Made by a program: the position numbers and the translations under genes. Below are positions 55,020-63,710 of a DNA stretch of 64,000 nucleotides, in pieces. The DNA is taken from positions 1-64,000 of the forward strand of contig DASUKM010000055.1 of NCBI GenBank assembly GCA_036278735.1, given 5' to 3'. The stretch is from DASUKM01 sp036278735. Lineage in GTDB: Bacteria > Acidobacteriota > Vicinamibacteria > Vicinamibacterales > 2-12-FULL-66-21. Numbering within the stretch: position 1 is the stretch's first letter; every line of letters starts with the position of its first letter. The notes under the pieces were generated by a model. That model worked only from the letters and a program-made list of their open reading frames with translations, was not told where the DNA came from and made no database searches.

Positions 55020-55394
55020 CTAGAACATCCGCTCGAGAGTGACGTACAGCGGGGCGACCCCGATGATCAGGAGCATCGGATAGGTGCCGAAGCCGGCGCG
55101 GTTGATCGTCTCGAAGAACACCTGCTCGCCGCGGCGCAGATCGAACTCCACGGTCTTCCAGACGAGCGTGTTGCTGACGCGTACCTGATGGTGGCCCGGA
55201 TCGAGGTCCCACGTGATCGAATCGCCGAACATCAGCGTCGCGATCCGCAGGCCGTCGAGGTACACGTGCATCTGCCGCTGCTTGACGTCTTGGTCGGACG
55301 TGCGGGTGATCGTGACCGAGGCGGGCAGGTGCTCGTCGATCAGGCGCAGGTCGCCGACGTCGTCGAGAAGCGGCGGTTCCAGCAGGACGGGCAT
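55020..55394 (-). CDS. Hypothetical protein with PEGA-like beta fold
   Basis: 124 residues. The sequence VYLDGLRIATLMFGDSITWDLDPGHHQVRVSNTLVWKTVEFDL resembles the PEGA-type pattern (surface-exposed beta-sandwich, with PGHHQVRV close to PGxHxV). No signal peptide; a short hydrophobic segment near the C-terminus (MLLIIGVAPLYVTL) may be a membrane helix. It starts 21 bases after the upstream ALDH stop, so it is probably co-transcribed. Confidence 0.65.
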   Translation of the reverse strand: MPVLLEPPLLDDVGDLRLIDEHLPASVTITRTSDQDVKQRQMHVYLDGLRIATLMFGDSITWDLDPGHHQVRVSNTLVWKTVEFDLRRGEQVFFETINRAGFGTYPMLLIIGVAPLYVTLERMF

Positions 55395-55415
55395 GAGTAA
55401 GCCTAAACGAAACGC

Positions 55416-56876
55416 TCAATACCACGCGAGCGGGGCTTCAGAGAGATTGAGGTTGATCTGCTTGGTTTCGAGGTAGTGTTCGAGCCCGTAGCGGCCGAGC
55501 TCGCGCCCGAAACCCGATTGTTTGTAGCCGCCCCACGGCGCTTCATTGTACGTGGGGTGATACGTATTCAACCACAGGATGCCGGCGCGAATCTGCTTGA
55601 GCACCCGGATGCCGCGATACACGTCGCGCGTCCACACCGCCCCCGCCAGTCCGTACGGCGTCGCGTTGGCCAGCCGCACGGCCTCCGCTTCGTCGTCGAA
55701 GGGGATCACCGCCAGCACGGGCCCGAAAATTTCCTCCTGCGCGATCCGCGACGCGTTGTCCACGTCGGCGAAGATCGTCGGCTCGACGTAGCAGCCGCAC
55801 GCGAGCGCGGGATCGGCGGGCGCCCCGCCGCCGCAGACGAGCCGCGCTTCGCGGCGCCCCACGCCGATGTAGTCGAGGACCTTCCGCTGATGCTCCCGCG
55901 TGACGAGCGGCCCCATCTTCGTCTCGCGGTCGAGCGGATCGCCGAGGCGGATCCGGCCGATCTTCCCCACGAGCGCGTCGATCATACGGTCGTAGAGGCG
56001 CCGGTCCACGAGCAGCCGCGACCCCGCCGAACACACTTCCCCCTGATTGGCGAAGGCGCCGAACAGCGCGCCGTCGACCGCCGCGTCGAAGTCGGCGTCG
56101 GCGAACACGATGTTCGGGTTCTTGCCGCCAAGCTCGATCGACATCCGCTTGATCGTCTCGGCGGCGCCCTTGATCACCGCGCGGCCGGTCTCGACCCCTC
56201 CCGTGAACGCAATCTTGTCGACGCGCGGATCCGCGACGAGCGCCGCCCCCGCCCTCGGGCCGTCGCCGGTCACGATGTTGACGACCCCGGCCGGCAGGTC
56301 GACGCGCTCGAGCAGCCGCCCGAGCGCGAGTCCCGAGAGGGGCGTCTGCTCGGCCGGCTTGAGCACCGCCGTGCATCCGGCCGCCAGCGCCGGCGCGAGC
56401 TTCCAGGCCGCCATCAGCAGCGGGTAGTTCCACGGAATGATCTGGCCGACGACGCCGACCGGCTCGCGGACGACCATCGACAGCGCATTGTCGGGCACTT
56501 CCAGCGTCTCGCCGTGAATCTTGCCCGCGAGCCCGCCGTAGTACTCGAAGCAGTGCGCGGCATCGGCGGCATCGAACTCCGACTCGACGATCGGCTTGCC
56601 CATGTTGCGCGTGTCGAGCTCTGCAAACGCACCGGCTTCGGCCCGGATGGCCTCGGCGATCCGGAACAACAGCGTTCCGCGCTCACGCGCCGTCAGGGTT
56701 CGCCAGGGACCGTCGTCGAACGCGGCCCGCGCCGCCGCGACGGCACGTCCCACGTCTTCCGCCGTGGCCTCGGGCACCCGCGCGATCACCTCGCCGTCGG
56801 CAGGGTTGATGACCTCCCGCGTCCCGCCGTCGCTCGCCGCGACCCACTCGCCGCCTATCCACATGCGCTCGGACAT
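55416..56876 (-). CDS. NAD(P)-dependent aldehyde dehydrogenase 1
   Basis: 486 residues from ATG 56876. Aldehyde dehydrogenase superfamily: VVGQIIPWNYP and AFTGGVETGR (cofactor site), ELGGKNPNIV (catalytic Glu), NQGEVCSAGSRL (nucleophile Cys) and EEIFGPVLAVI near the C-terminus. The pattern is close to betaine-aldehyde or aminoaldehyde dehydrogenases (EC 1.2.1.-). Co-directional with a saccharopine-dehydrogenase-like gene and a second ALDH, but separated from them by a repeat region. Confidence 0.9.
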   Translation of the reverse strand: MSERMWIGGEWVAASDGGTREVINPADGEVIARVPEATAEDVGRAVAAARAAFDDGPWRTLTARERGTLLFRIAEAIRAEAGAFAELDTRNMGKPIVESEFDAADAAHCFEYYGGLAGKIHGETLEVPDNALSMVVREPVGVVGQIIPWNYPLLMAAWKLAPALAAGCTAVLKPAEQTPLSGLALGRLLERVDLPAGVVNIVTGDGPRAGAALVADPRVDKIAFTGGVETGRAVIKGAAETIKRMSIELGGKNPNIVFADADFDAAVDGALFGAFANQGEVCSAGSRLLVDRRLYDRMIDALVGKIGRIRLGDPLDRETKMGPLVTREHQRKVLDYIGVGRREARLVCGGGAPADPALACGCYVEPTIFADVDNASRIAQEEIFGPVLAVIPFDDEAEAVRLANATPYGLAGAVWTRDVYRGIRVLKQIRAGILWLNTYHPTYNEAPWGGYKQSGFGRELGRYGLEHYLETKQINLNLSEAPLAWY

Positions 56877-56884
56877 CTGCACCT

Positions 56885-56990
56885 CTCGGCTGCCAGCCTC
56901 CAGCTTCCAGCTGCCAGCTTTCAAAGGAAGCCCGGCTTCCTTATGGAGCTGGAAGCTGAGTGCTGGAAGCTGTCAGCTGGCTGGAGTCGC
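56885..56990 (-). repeat. CTGGAAG/CAGCTTC heptamer-type array
   Basis: 7-bp-spaced CCAGCTT/CTGGAAG units in both orientations between ALDH 1 and the saccharopine-dehydrogenase-like gene. It encodes the last 13 or so residues of the latter. Confidence 0.8.
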
Positions 56991-58173
56991 GCCGGACGAT
57001 CCGCATGCCCCGCAGGGCCAGTTCGCGAAAGAACGGCTCAGGGGGCACGGCGCGTTCCGGCGGCAGCACGCCGCAGGCGCTCACCTCGCCACGCAGCAGC
57101 ATCTGCGCGACGATCGACGGCGGGGCGCCGGTATCGATGTCGACGCCGATGCCCCAGGCCGGCATGCCGGGCACGTGACAATCGAGCACCTCTTCCACGT
57201 CGACGCCGCCGCGCGAGCCACGCACCACGACCCGCAGGACTTCGTACTCGTCCGGCTCGGTCGCCGTCACCGGCCGTTTCGGCTGTGCCGCGAGCAGCGC
57301 GAGCAGCACAGCCCGCGGGACGACCCGCGCATGACCGACGCGCACCGGAGCGGTCGAGAGCAGCCCCAGCGATCGGACGAAGCGCAGCCGATCGGCCAGG
57401 TCGCCCGGAAACGCAATGCGGAAGCTGACGTCCCGGATGCCGCGCGAGCGGTACGTGACCGGCAGCGTCGCCAGCTCCGAATGCAGCGTGTACACGGGAA
57501 ACCGGCGTCCGACCGGCTCGGGGAATTCGACGGGCACGGCGCCGCTCAGCGCGTCGACGAACCGAAGACGTCCGTCGACGAACACCGCGGCCGGCGCCGA
57601 CGCCTCCTCGAGCACCGTCTGGATCGAGTACGACGAGGCCAGCGGCACGCGCGCGTCCGCCGGGCGGCGATCGATCGTGCCGACGCTGATGTCGATCGCG
57701 CGGACGGTGTCGAGCGGCTCGACGGCGGAGCGGGCCATCACGTTGACGATCCCGGGGGCGGATCCGATGCCGCACAGCGCGAGACGGCCGGCGCGGGCGA
57801 ACTCGCGCGTCAGCCGGAGCTGCTCGCGCGTGACGTGAAACAGGCCGCCGAGATCGCAATAGTGGCTCCCGATGGCGAGCGCCGCGCGCATGACGGCGAG
57901 GTTGAACGAGTGATGACACGCGTTGACCAGCACGCCCGTGCCGCGAAGCGCGCGGGCGGTCGCGGCCGGACGGCTCGCGTCGATCCGCACGGCCCGGACG
58001 CGGCCGCCGAACGGCCGGACCAATCGGCGCGCCGCCGCAAGATCGCGATCCGCGACGATCAGGTCGACCCCGGCAGGCGCGGTCTCGACCAGATCGCGGA
58101 CCGTGATCCGTCCCATGGCGCCGGCCCCGCCGACGACGGCAATCGATGGCGCGGGCACGCGCCGGGCGATCAT
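56941..58173 (-). CDS. Saccharopine dehydrogenase-like NAD(P) oxidoreductase
   Basis: 410 residues from ATG 58173. Rossmann start SIAVVGGAGAMGRITVRDL and DLIVADRDLAAARRL, then HSFNLAVMRAALAIGSHYCDLGG, which fits the saccharopine dehydrogenase NADP-binding family. The family includes lysine biosynthesis/catabolism enzymes and trans-acting reductases; substrate is not settled. Translationally coupled (ATGA overlap) to the ALDH gene upstream. The extreme C-terminus (SSQLTASSTQLPAP) is encoded by a repeat array, so the true family C-terminus ends before it. Confidence 0.82.
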   Translation of the reverse strand: MIARRVPAPSIAVVGGAGAMGRITVRDLVETAPAGVDLIVADRDLAAARRLVRPFGGRVRAVRIDASRPAATARALRGTGVLVNACHHSFNLAVMRAALAIGSHYCDLGGLFHVTREQLRLTREFARAGRLALCGIGSAPGIVNVMARSAVEPLDTVRAIDISVGTIDRRPADARVPLASSYSIQTVLEEASAPAAVFVDGRLRFVDALSGAVPVEFPEPVGRRFPVYTLHSELATLPVTYRSRGIRDVSFRIAFPGDLADRLRFVRSLGLLSTAPVRVGHARVVPRAVLLALLAAQPKRPVTATEPDEYEVLRVVVRGSRGGVDVEEVLDCHVPGMPAWGIGVDIDTGAPPSIVAQMLLRGEVSACGVLPPERAVPPEPFFRELALRGMRIVRRDSSQLTASSTQLPAP

Positions 58174-59645
58174 TCCGGGATCTCCTCGCGGCGCCGGCCG
58201 TACGGAAACCAGAAGCGCTTCTGCTCGGGGACGAAATCCAGGTGCACGTGCTTGGTCTCGCGGAACGCGTCGAGCCCTTCTTCGCCCAGCTCGCGTCCCA
58301 TGCCGCTCTTGCGCATGCCGCCGAACGGCGCCGCGTCGTTGTCGGTGAGCGGGTCGTTGATCCAGAACGTGCCGGCCTTGATCGTCTGCATCGCGCGGAG
58401 CGCCCACGTCAGATTGCTCGTGTAGATGTTCGCGCCAAGCGCGTAGTCGGACCGCGCGGCCCGCGCCATCGCATCGTCGGCGTCCGCCGCCACCTGGATC
58501 GACGCGATTGGCCCGAAGACTTCCTCGCAGACGACGGCGTGCGCCGGCTCGACGCCGGTGAGCACGGTCGGGGCATAGAACCAACCCGGCCCCACATCGA
58601 GCCGCCGGCCGCCCTCGAGGACGCGCGCCCCCTGGGCGACCGCGCGCCGCACCTGATCCTCGCGCGTCCGTGCGCGCTCCGAAATCATCGGCCCGAGATC
58701 GGTGTCCGGATCCATCGGATCGCCGACGCGCAGCGATCGCGTGCGCTCGACGAATCGATCCACGAAGGCGCGCGCGATGGGCTCGACCACGATAATGCGC
58801 TTCGCCGACGTGCACACCTGGCCATTGTTGAGGAACCTGGCCCACGCGGCGCCGGCGGCGGCCACGTCGAGGTCCGCATCTTCGAACACGATCAAGGGAT
58901 CGATGCCTCCCAGTTCCAGGTTGACGCGTTTCAACTGTTGTGCCGCCCGGACCGCAATCTGCGTCCCCACGGCGGTCGATCCCGTGAACGCAATGCAGCC
59001 GACATCCGGATCGTCGACGAGCGCGGCCCCCGCCTCCGGCCCGCCCGTCACGACGTTGACAATCCCGGGAGGCAGGTGCGCGAATGCGAGCTCGACGAAC
59101 CGCAGCGTCGCCAGCGGCGTCAGCTCGGACGGCTTGACGACGACGGCGTTGCCGGCGGCGAGCGCAGGCGCGAGCTTCCAGACGAGCAGCAGGAGCGGAT
59201 AGTTGAACGGCACGATGGCCGCCACCACCCCGATCGGTTCCTTGATGGTGAAGTTGATTTGATGCTCGGCCGTGGGGGGGATCGAGCTGCCGTGCGAGTG
59301 CCGCGCAATCTCGGCGTAGTAGTCGAGGCAGGCGGCGCACCACTCCACCTCGTCGACGTTTTCAATCCGCGGCTTCCCGCCCTCGAGCGTCAGCAGGCGC
59401 GACAGCGCGCCGCGATCCGCACGCATGCGCGTGGCGGCGTCGTGGAGGAGCCGCCCGCGCTCGAGCGCCGGGCTTCGGCCCCACGAAGGCTGGGCCGCCG
59501 CCGCCACGGCACACGCCCGGCGAACGTCGGCCGCGCAGGCCTCGGCCACCTCGTCGACGAGCTCCAGCGTCGCCGGGTTCTCGACCCGCCGCGTCTGCCC
59601 TGACGCCGGCGCCACCCATCCGCCGTCAATCCACAAGGAACGCAT
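58170..59645 (-). CDS. NAD(P)-dependent aldehyde dehydrogenase 2
   Basis: 491 residues from ATG 59645 (GTG 59660 is possible). Motifs: PFNYPLLLLVWK, FTGSTAVGTQI, ELGGIDPLIVFEDADL (catalytic Glu; GGID instead of the more common GGKN/GGKS), NNGQVCTSAKR (Cys) and EEVFGPIASIQVAA. Semialdehyde-type ALDH family. Overlaps the saccharopine-dehydrogenase-like gene by four bases. About 38% similar in layout to ALDH 1 by eye, but clearly a separate paralogue. Confidence 0.9.
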   Translation of the reverse strand: MRSLWIDGGWVAPASGQTRRVENPATLELVDEVAEACAADVRRACAVAAAAQPSWGRSPALERGRLLHDAATRMRADRGALSRLLTLEGGKPRIENVDEVEWCAACLDYYAEIARHSHGSSIPPTAEHQINFTIKEPIGVVAAIVPFNYPLLLLVWKLAPALAAGNAVVVKPSELTPLATLRFVELAFAHLPPGIVNVVTGGPEAGAALVDDPDVGCIAFTGSTAVGTQIAVRAAQQLKRVNLELGGIDPLIVFEDADLDVAAAGAAWARFLNNGQVCTSAKRIIVVEPIARAFVDRFVERTRSLRVGDPMDPDTDLGPMISERARTREDQVRRAVAQGARVLEGGRRLDVGPGWFYAPTVLTGVEPAHAVVCEEVFGPIASIQVAADADDAMARAARSDYALGANIYTSNLTWALRAMQTIKAGTFWINDPLTDNDAAPFGGMRKSGMGRELGEEGLDAFRETKHVHLDFVPEQKRFWFPYGRRREEIPE

Positions 59646-59699
59646 GGGCCTGTTTATCACGGATGGCGGGGGGCGGAGGGCGGGGGGCGGGGGAGAGGC

Positions 59700-59755
59700 C
59701 TGGAAGCTGGAAGCTGGAAGCTGGCGGCTGGAAGCTGGCGGCTGGAAGCTGGTGG
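59700..59755 (-). repeat. Heptamer array CTGGAAG/CTGGCGG
   Basis: About eight 7-bp units (CTGGAAG, with CTGGCGG and CTGGTGG variants), followed by a REP-like hairpin GTCAGGGC-GTCA-GCCCTGAC at 59757-59776. Confidence 0.9.
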
Positions 59756-59790
59756 GGTCAGGGCGTCAGCCCTGACCCCTGGCGACGAGC

Positions 59791-60138
59791 TCAGGCCTGC
59801 GCGACGCGGTGATGACCCGCCGAAATCGCGCGGGCAATCCCGAGGATCAGTACGATGACGCCGGTGACCACGTTGGTGCGCGAGGCGACGACCGAGATGC
59901 CCCCGTAGGCCAGCGCGGCCGGCGAAATGAGCACCCACAGCCCGAAAATCGCGACCAGCCAGCTCACGGCCGGCGGCGGCACGAGGGAGGTCAGCGACCA
60001 CAACGCGAACACGGCAATCAGAATTCCGAACACCACGTCGTTGGCCGCGACGCCGCGCATCACCCCGAAGCCCATCGCGAATGGCGCGACGATGAGCCAC
60101 AACCCGAGCAGAAAATTGACCCAGCTAGCCCATTTCAT
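59791..60138 (-). CDS. SPW-repeat membrane protein
   Basis: 115 residues from ATG 60138. Four hydrophobic helices arranged as two halves, each starting with a Trp motif: WASWVNFLLGLWLIVAPF and SWLVAIFGLWVLISPAAL (SPW-repeat pattern). Such small membrane proteins are common in Proteobacteria and Acidobacteriota; function unknown. Monocistronic, downstream of ALDH 2 on the same strand. Confidence 0.82.
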   Translation of the reverse strand: MKWASWVNFLLGLWLIVAPFAMGFGVMRGVAANDVVFGILIAVFALWSLTSLVPPPAVSWLVAIFGLWVLISPAALAYGGISVVASRTNVVTGVIVLILGIARAISAGHHRVAQA

Positions 60139-60249
60139 TGACGGCCTCCATGATAGTTCGGCCGCCGCGCCCCGCCGCCGCGCGCCGCTCGGACGTTGGC
60201 GCCGGAGAGGCGCGGTGAAGTCGATACCCCTGTCCTTGCAACCCTCCTG

Positions 60250-60435
60250 CCGGCCACGGCCACGGCCACGGATCACACGGACTACACGGACTACGGCCAC
60301 GGATCACACGGACTACACGGACTACGGCCACGGATTACACGGATGGCCACGGATCACACGGATGGCCACGGATCACACGGACTCCACGGATCACACGGAT
60401 GGCCACGGACCACACGGACTCCACGGATGAGCACG
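60250..60435. repeat. CACGGATCACACGGA repeat array, copy 2
   Basis: About 190 bases of CCACGGATCACACGGA-type units with 9-bp period, ending at the Gfo/Idh promoter region. Same family as the array at 23195-23405, 37 kb away. Confidence 0.9.
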
Positions 60436-60458
60436 GCTGGTCTTCACGCTCCTGCTGC

Positions 60459-60464
60459 TATAGT
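60459..60464 (+). promoter_or_regulatory. -10 box TATAGT directly before the oxidoreductase ATG
   Basis: TATAGT ends seven bases before ATG 60471, so transcription would start at or very near the start codon (leaderless mRNA). Confidence 0.4.
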
Positions 60465-60470
60465 CCCGTC

Positions 60471-61445
60471 ATGCTTCGATGGGGGCTTCTGGGAACGTCG
60501 CGGATCGGGCGCTCGGTCATTCCCGCACTGCGGGAATCCGGCCTGGCGACCGTCGCGGCGGTGGGCAGCCGATCGGCGGCGCGGGGCGGGGCGTACGCGG
60601 CGGAATATGGGATTCCGCGCGCGTACGACGGATACGAACGACTCCTGGCCGATGACGACATCGACGTCGTCTATAACGCGCTGCCCAATCATCTGCACGC
60701 CGAGTGGACCGTCCGGGCCTTGCGCGCCGGACGCCATGTGCTCTGCGAAAAGCCGCTGGCGATCACGCTGGATGAAGTGGACGCGATCGCGGCGGCCGCC
60801 CGGGAGACCGGACGCGTCGCCACCGAGGCGTTCATGTATCGGCATCATCCGCTCACGTCAGAAGTCGAGTCGATCGTCCGCAGCGGACGCATCGGCGCGC
60901 TGCGAGCCATCCGGGGCGCATTCACGTTCGTGCTCGCGCGCGAGGGAGACGTGCGGTTCGACGCGGCGCTCGGCGGGGGCAGTCTGTGGGACGTCGGCTG
61001 CTATCCGGTCAGCTACGCCTGTCTGCTGACGCGGCAGATGCCGGTCGACGTCTTCGGCTGGCAGCGGCCCGGGCCGATGGGGATCGACCTCGCATTCGCC
61101 GGCCAGCTCCGGTTCGGCGACGGCGTCGTGGCGCAGTTCGATTCCGGTTTCGATACGACGTTCCGCTCGTTCATGGAGATCGCCGGCGACGACGGCCTGC
61201 TGCGGGTGGATCGGGCGTTCAAGGCGGGCCCGGCGAGCCGCCTGACGTTCGTGCACGACGATCGTGAAACCGAGTGGCCGTTCGAGGCGGAATCCCCGTA
61301 TCTCGGGGAAATTCGCGACATCACGGCGGCCATCGCCGATCGGCGCCCTCCGCGCGTGACGCTCGACGAGAGCCGCGGCATCGTGGCGGTGCTGCTCGCC
61401 CTGTACGAGTCGGCCCGCATGGGCGCGCCGCGGCAGCTTCGATGA
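60471..61445 (+). CDS. Gfo/Idh/MocA-family NAD(P)-dependent oxidoreductase
   Basis: 324 residues from ATG 60471. N-terminal Rossmann motif LLGTSRIGRSVIPAL, catalytic-lysine region HVLCEKPLAIT (EKP motif) and GGGSLWDVGCYPVSYA in the C-terminal domain. Sugar, inositol or hydroxy-acid dehydrogenase of unknown substrate. Overlaps the next MFS gene by four bases (ATGA), so transporter and enzyme form a unit. Confidence 0.9.
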   Translation: MLRWGLLGTSRIGRSVIPALRESGLATVAAVGSRSAARGGAYAAEYGIPRAYDGYERLLADDDIDVVYNALPNHLHAEWTVRALRAGRHVLCEKPLAITLDEVDAIAAAARETGRVATEAFMYRHHPLTSEVESIVRSGRIGALRAIRGAFTFVLAREGDVRFDAALGGGSLWDVGCYPVSYACLLTRQMPVDVFGWQRPGPMGIDLAFAGQLRFGDGVVAQFDSGFDTTFRSFMEIAGDDGLLRVDRAFKAGPASRLTFVHDDRETEWPFEAESPYLGEIRDITAAIADRRPPRVTLDESRGIVAVLLALYESARMGAPRQLR

Positions 61446-62740
61446 CGTCGCGATTGCTGCAGGCGGATCCCCCGGCCGCGCCGCCACCCGGTCGCCGGGC
61501 CGCGTACTACGGCCTGACGATCCTCACGCTGCTCAATTTCCTCAACTACGTCGATCGGTACATCCTCGCGGCGGTGCTGCCAGCCATCAAGATCGACCTC
61601 ACGCTGACCGATTTTCAGCTCGGGCTGCTCACGAACGCGTTCCTGGTCGCGTACTTCGTGACCTCGCCCGTGTTCGGCCGCCTCGGCGATCGGCTGCGCC
61701 GCACGCCGCTGATTGCGATCGGCGTCGCGATCTGGAGCGCGGCCACGACCGCCACCGGCGTCGTGCGCAGCTTCCTCCAGATGGCGTCGGCGCGCGCCGT
61801 CATCGGCGTCGGCGAGGCTGCGTACGGCACGATCGCGCCCGCGCTGCTGGCCGATTACTTCCCACCGGCGCGGCGCGGAGGCGTGTTCTCGATTTTCTAC
61901 GTCGCCATTCCGGTCGGGAGCGCGATCGGGTTCCTGCTCGGCGGATTCCTCGAGCAACGCTACGACTGGCGCACGGCCTTCTTCGCCGTGGGCCTGCCGG
62001 GCCTGGCGCTCGCGATTCTCGCGCTGAGCGCGCCCGATCCCCCGCGCGGCATCCTCGACGCGCCCTCGGATCGCGCGGCCCAGGCGGCGGCGCGGACGCT
62101 GTCGGCCGGCGCGGCGCTCCGCGTGCTGCTGCGCAACCGGCTCTATGCGTCCACCGTCCTGGGTTACGCGGCCTACACGTTCGCGGTCGGCGGCTTCGGC
62201 ACCTGGATGCCCACCTATCTCCAGCGCATTCGCGGGCTCGACCTCGCGCGCGCCGATTACGTCGTCGGCGGGATTACGGTCGTCGCCGGGCTCGGCGGCA
62301 CGTTCATCGGGGGATTTCTCGCCGACCGGCTGCGGCCCCGACTGCGGAACGCGGACCTGCTCGTCTCGGGCGTTTCGATGCTGCTGGCCGCGCCGGCGAG
62401 CTGGCTGGCCCTGTCGGTTGCGGCGCCCTCCGCGTACATCGGCGCGTTTTTCGCGGCCGAGTTCCTGATTTTCCTGAGCACCGGTCCGATCAACGTCGTC
62501 TTGATCAGCTCGGTCGCGGTTTCGCTGCGGGCCCAGGCCATGGCGGCGAGCATTTTCACGATTCACCTGCTGGGGGATGCGGTGTCGCCGCCGTTGATCG
62601 GATGGCTGGCGGATCGACACGGCCTTGCCGACGCCGTCCTCGTCGTCCCTGCCGCCGTCGCGGTCTGCAGCGCGATCTGGCTGACGGCCGCCTTCCTAAA
62701 GCCTAAAGCCCAAAGCCCAAAGCCTGTTCCCCCGGTATAA
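61442..62740 (+). CDS. MFS transporter, ACS/spinster-like
   Basis: 432 residues, 12 helices. FLNYVDRYILAAVLPAIKIDLTLTDFQLGLL and ARAVIGVGEAAYGTIAPALLADYFPPARRGGVFSIFY are typical of the anion:cation symporter/spinster-like MFS subfamily. The C-terminal tail FLKPKAQSPKPVPPV is encoded by a CCTAAAG heptamer array, so the final part of this protein is repeat-derived. Confidence 0.88.
   Translation: MTSRLLQADPPAAPPPGRRAAYYGLTILTLLNFLNYVDRYILAAVLPAIKIDLTLTDFQLGLLTNAFLVAYFVTSPVFGRLGDRLRRTPLIAIGVAIWSAATTATGVVRSFLQMASARAVIGVGEAAYGTIAPALLADYFPPARRGGVFSIFYVAIPVGSAIGFLLGGFLEQRYDWRTAFFAVGLPGLALAILALSAPDPPRGILDAPSDRAAQAAARTLSAGAALRVLLRNRLYASTVLGYAAYTFAVGGFGTWMPTYLQRIRGLDLARADYVVGGITVVAGLGGTFIGGFLADRLRPRLRNADLLVSGVSMLLAAPASWLALSVAAPSAYIGAFFAAEFLIFLSTGPINVVLISSVAVSLRAQAMAASIFTIHLLGDAVSPPLIGWLADRHGLADAVLVVPAAVAVCSAIWLTAAFLKPKAQSPKPVPPV
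62695..62725 (+). repeat. Heptamer array CCTAAAG/CCCAAAG at the MFS 3' end
   Basis: CCTAAAG (62695, 62702), CCCAAAG (62709, 62716), CCTG: 7-bp period, same family as 13119-13167 and (reverse) 4667. Translated as KPKAQSPKP in the MFS protein. Confidence 0.9.
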
Positions 62741-62741
62741 T
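62736..62741 (+). promoter_or_regulatory. -10 element TATAAT before the TauE/SafE permease
   Basis: A perfect TATAAT with CCGG flank, 37 bases before ATG 62778. It overlaps the stop codon of the MFS gene. No recognisable -35. Confidence 0.5.
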
Positions 62742-62777
62742 CACCGCACACCTGCCTCCCAGAGGAGACGACGGCCT

Positions 62778-63704
62778 ATGAATCCGATTACCGCCCTGCT
62801 GTCGGGGCTCGGCGCGCTGACCGCTGTGTTCATCGCCGGCTGGACGCGCGCGATCGTCGCCGTGCGGCGCGAGCATCACGCGACCCCGACGCCTGCGACC
62901 GATGCGCGGGTGCCGACGCCCGCCCAACTGGGCATCGGGTTCATCACGGATTTCCTGGACACGCTGGGCATCGGCTCGTTCGCGACCACGACGGCGATGT
63001 TCAGGCTCGGGCGCATGGTCCCCGATCGCGTCATCCCCGGCACGCTCAACAGCGGCCACACGGTGCCGACGATCGTCGAGGCGTTCGCCTACATGGCGTT
63101 CATTCCGGTGGACGTGCTGACGCTCGTGTCGATGATCGTGTCGGCGGTGCTCGGCGCGTGGCTCGGGGCGGGCGTCGTGGCGAAGTGGTCGAAGCGGAAG
63201 GTGCAGATCGGGATGGGACTCGCGCTGCTCGCGGCCGCAGCTTTGATGCTGATGCAGCAGCTCAACTGGTTTCCAGGCGGCGGCACCGAACTGGGCGTCC
63301 GCGGGCTGAAGTTCGTCCTGGCCGTCGGCGGCAACTTCCTGCTCGGCGCGTTGATGACGCTCGGCATCGGCCTCTATGCGCCCTGCATGATCCTGATCAG
63401 CCTGCTCGGGATGAACCCGGCGGCGGCCTTCCCGATCATGATGGGGTCCTGCGCCTTCCTGATGCCGTTCGGCAGCCTCCGGTTCATCCGCGAACGCGCC
63501 TACAGCCTGCGCGCCGCCCTGGGGCTCACGCTGGGCGGGATACCCGGCGTGCTCATCGCCGCCTACATCGTCAAGTCGCTGCCGCTCACGGCCGTCCGCT
63601 GGCTGGTGATCGTCGTCGTGGTCTACACGGCGTTCACGATGCTGTATTCGGCGTTCGCGGAGCGGCGCAGCACGACGACGCCCGCGCTCGAAGCGGAGGC
63701 GTAG
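62778..63704 (+). CDS. TauE/SafE-family permease
   Basis: 308 residues with AGAGGAGA ahead of the ATG. Eight to nine helices of the TauE/SafE family (anion exporters, e.g. sulfite, sulfoacetate): FITDFLDTLGIGSFATTTAMFRLGRMVPDRVIPGTLNSGHTVP and the C-terminal half LGIGLYAPCMILISLLGMNPAAAFPIMMGSCAFLMPFGSLRF. The second half resembles an inverted copy of the first. Converges with a cyclophilin gene, the stops six bases apart. Confidence 0.88.
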   Translation: MNPITALLSGLGALTAVFIAGWTRAIVAVRREHHATPTPATDARVPTPAQLGIGFITDFLDTLGIGSFATTTAMFRLGRMVPDRVIPGTLNSGHTVPTIVEAFAYMAFIPVDVLTLVSMIVSAVLGAWLGAGVVAKWSKRKVQIGMGLALLAAAALMLMQQLNWFPGGGTELGVRGLKFVLAVGGNFLLGALMTLGIGLYAPCMILISLLGMNPAAAFPIMMGSCAFLMPFGSLRFIRERAYSLRAALGLTLGGIPGVLIAAYIVKSLPLTAVRWLVIVVVVYTAFTMLYSAFAERRSTTTPALEAEA

Positions 63705-63710
63705 CGGGCG

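Noticed and set aside
60399..60470. N-terminal extension of the Gfo/Idh protein (ATDHTDSTDEHG)
   Set aside because: It is translated CACGG repeat; the conserved Rossmann start follows ATG 60471.
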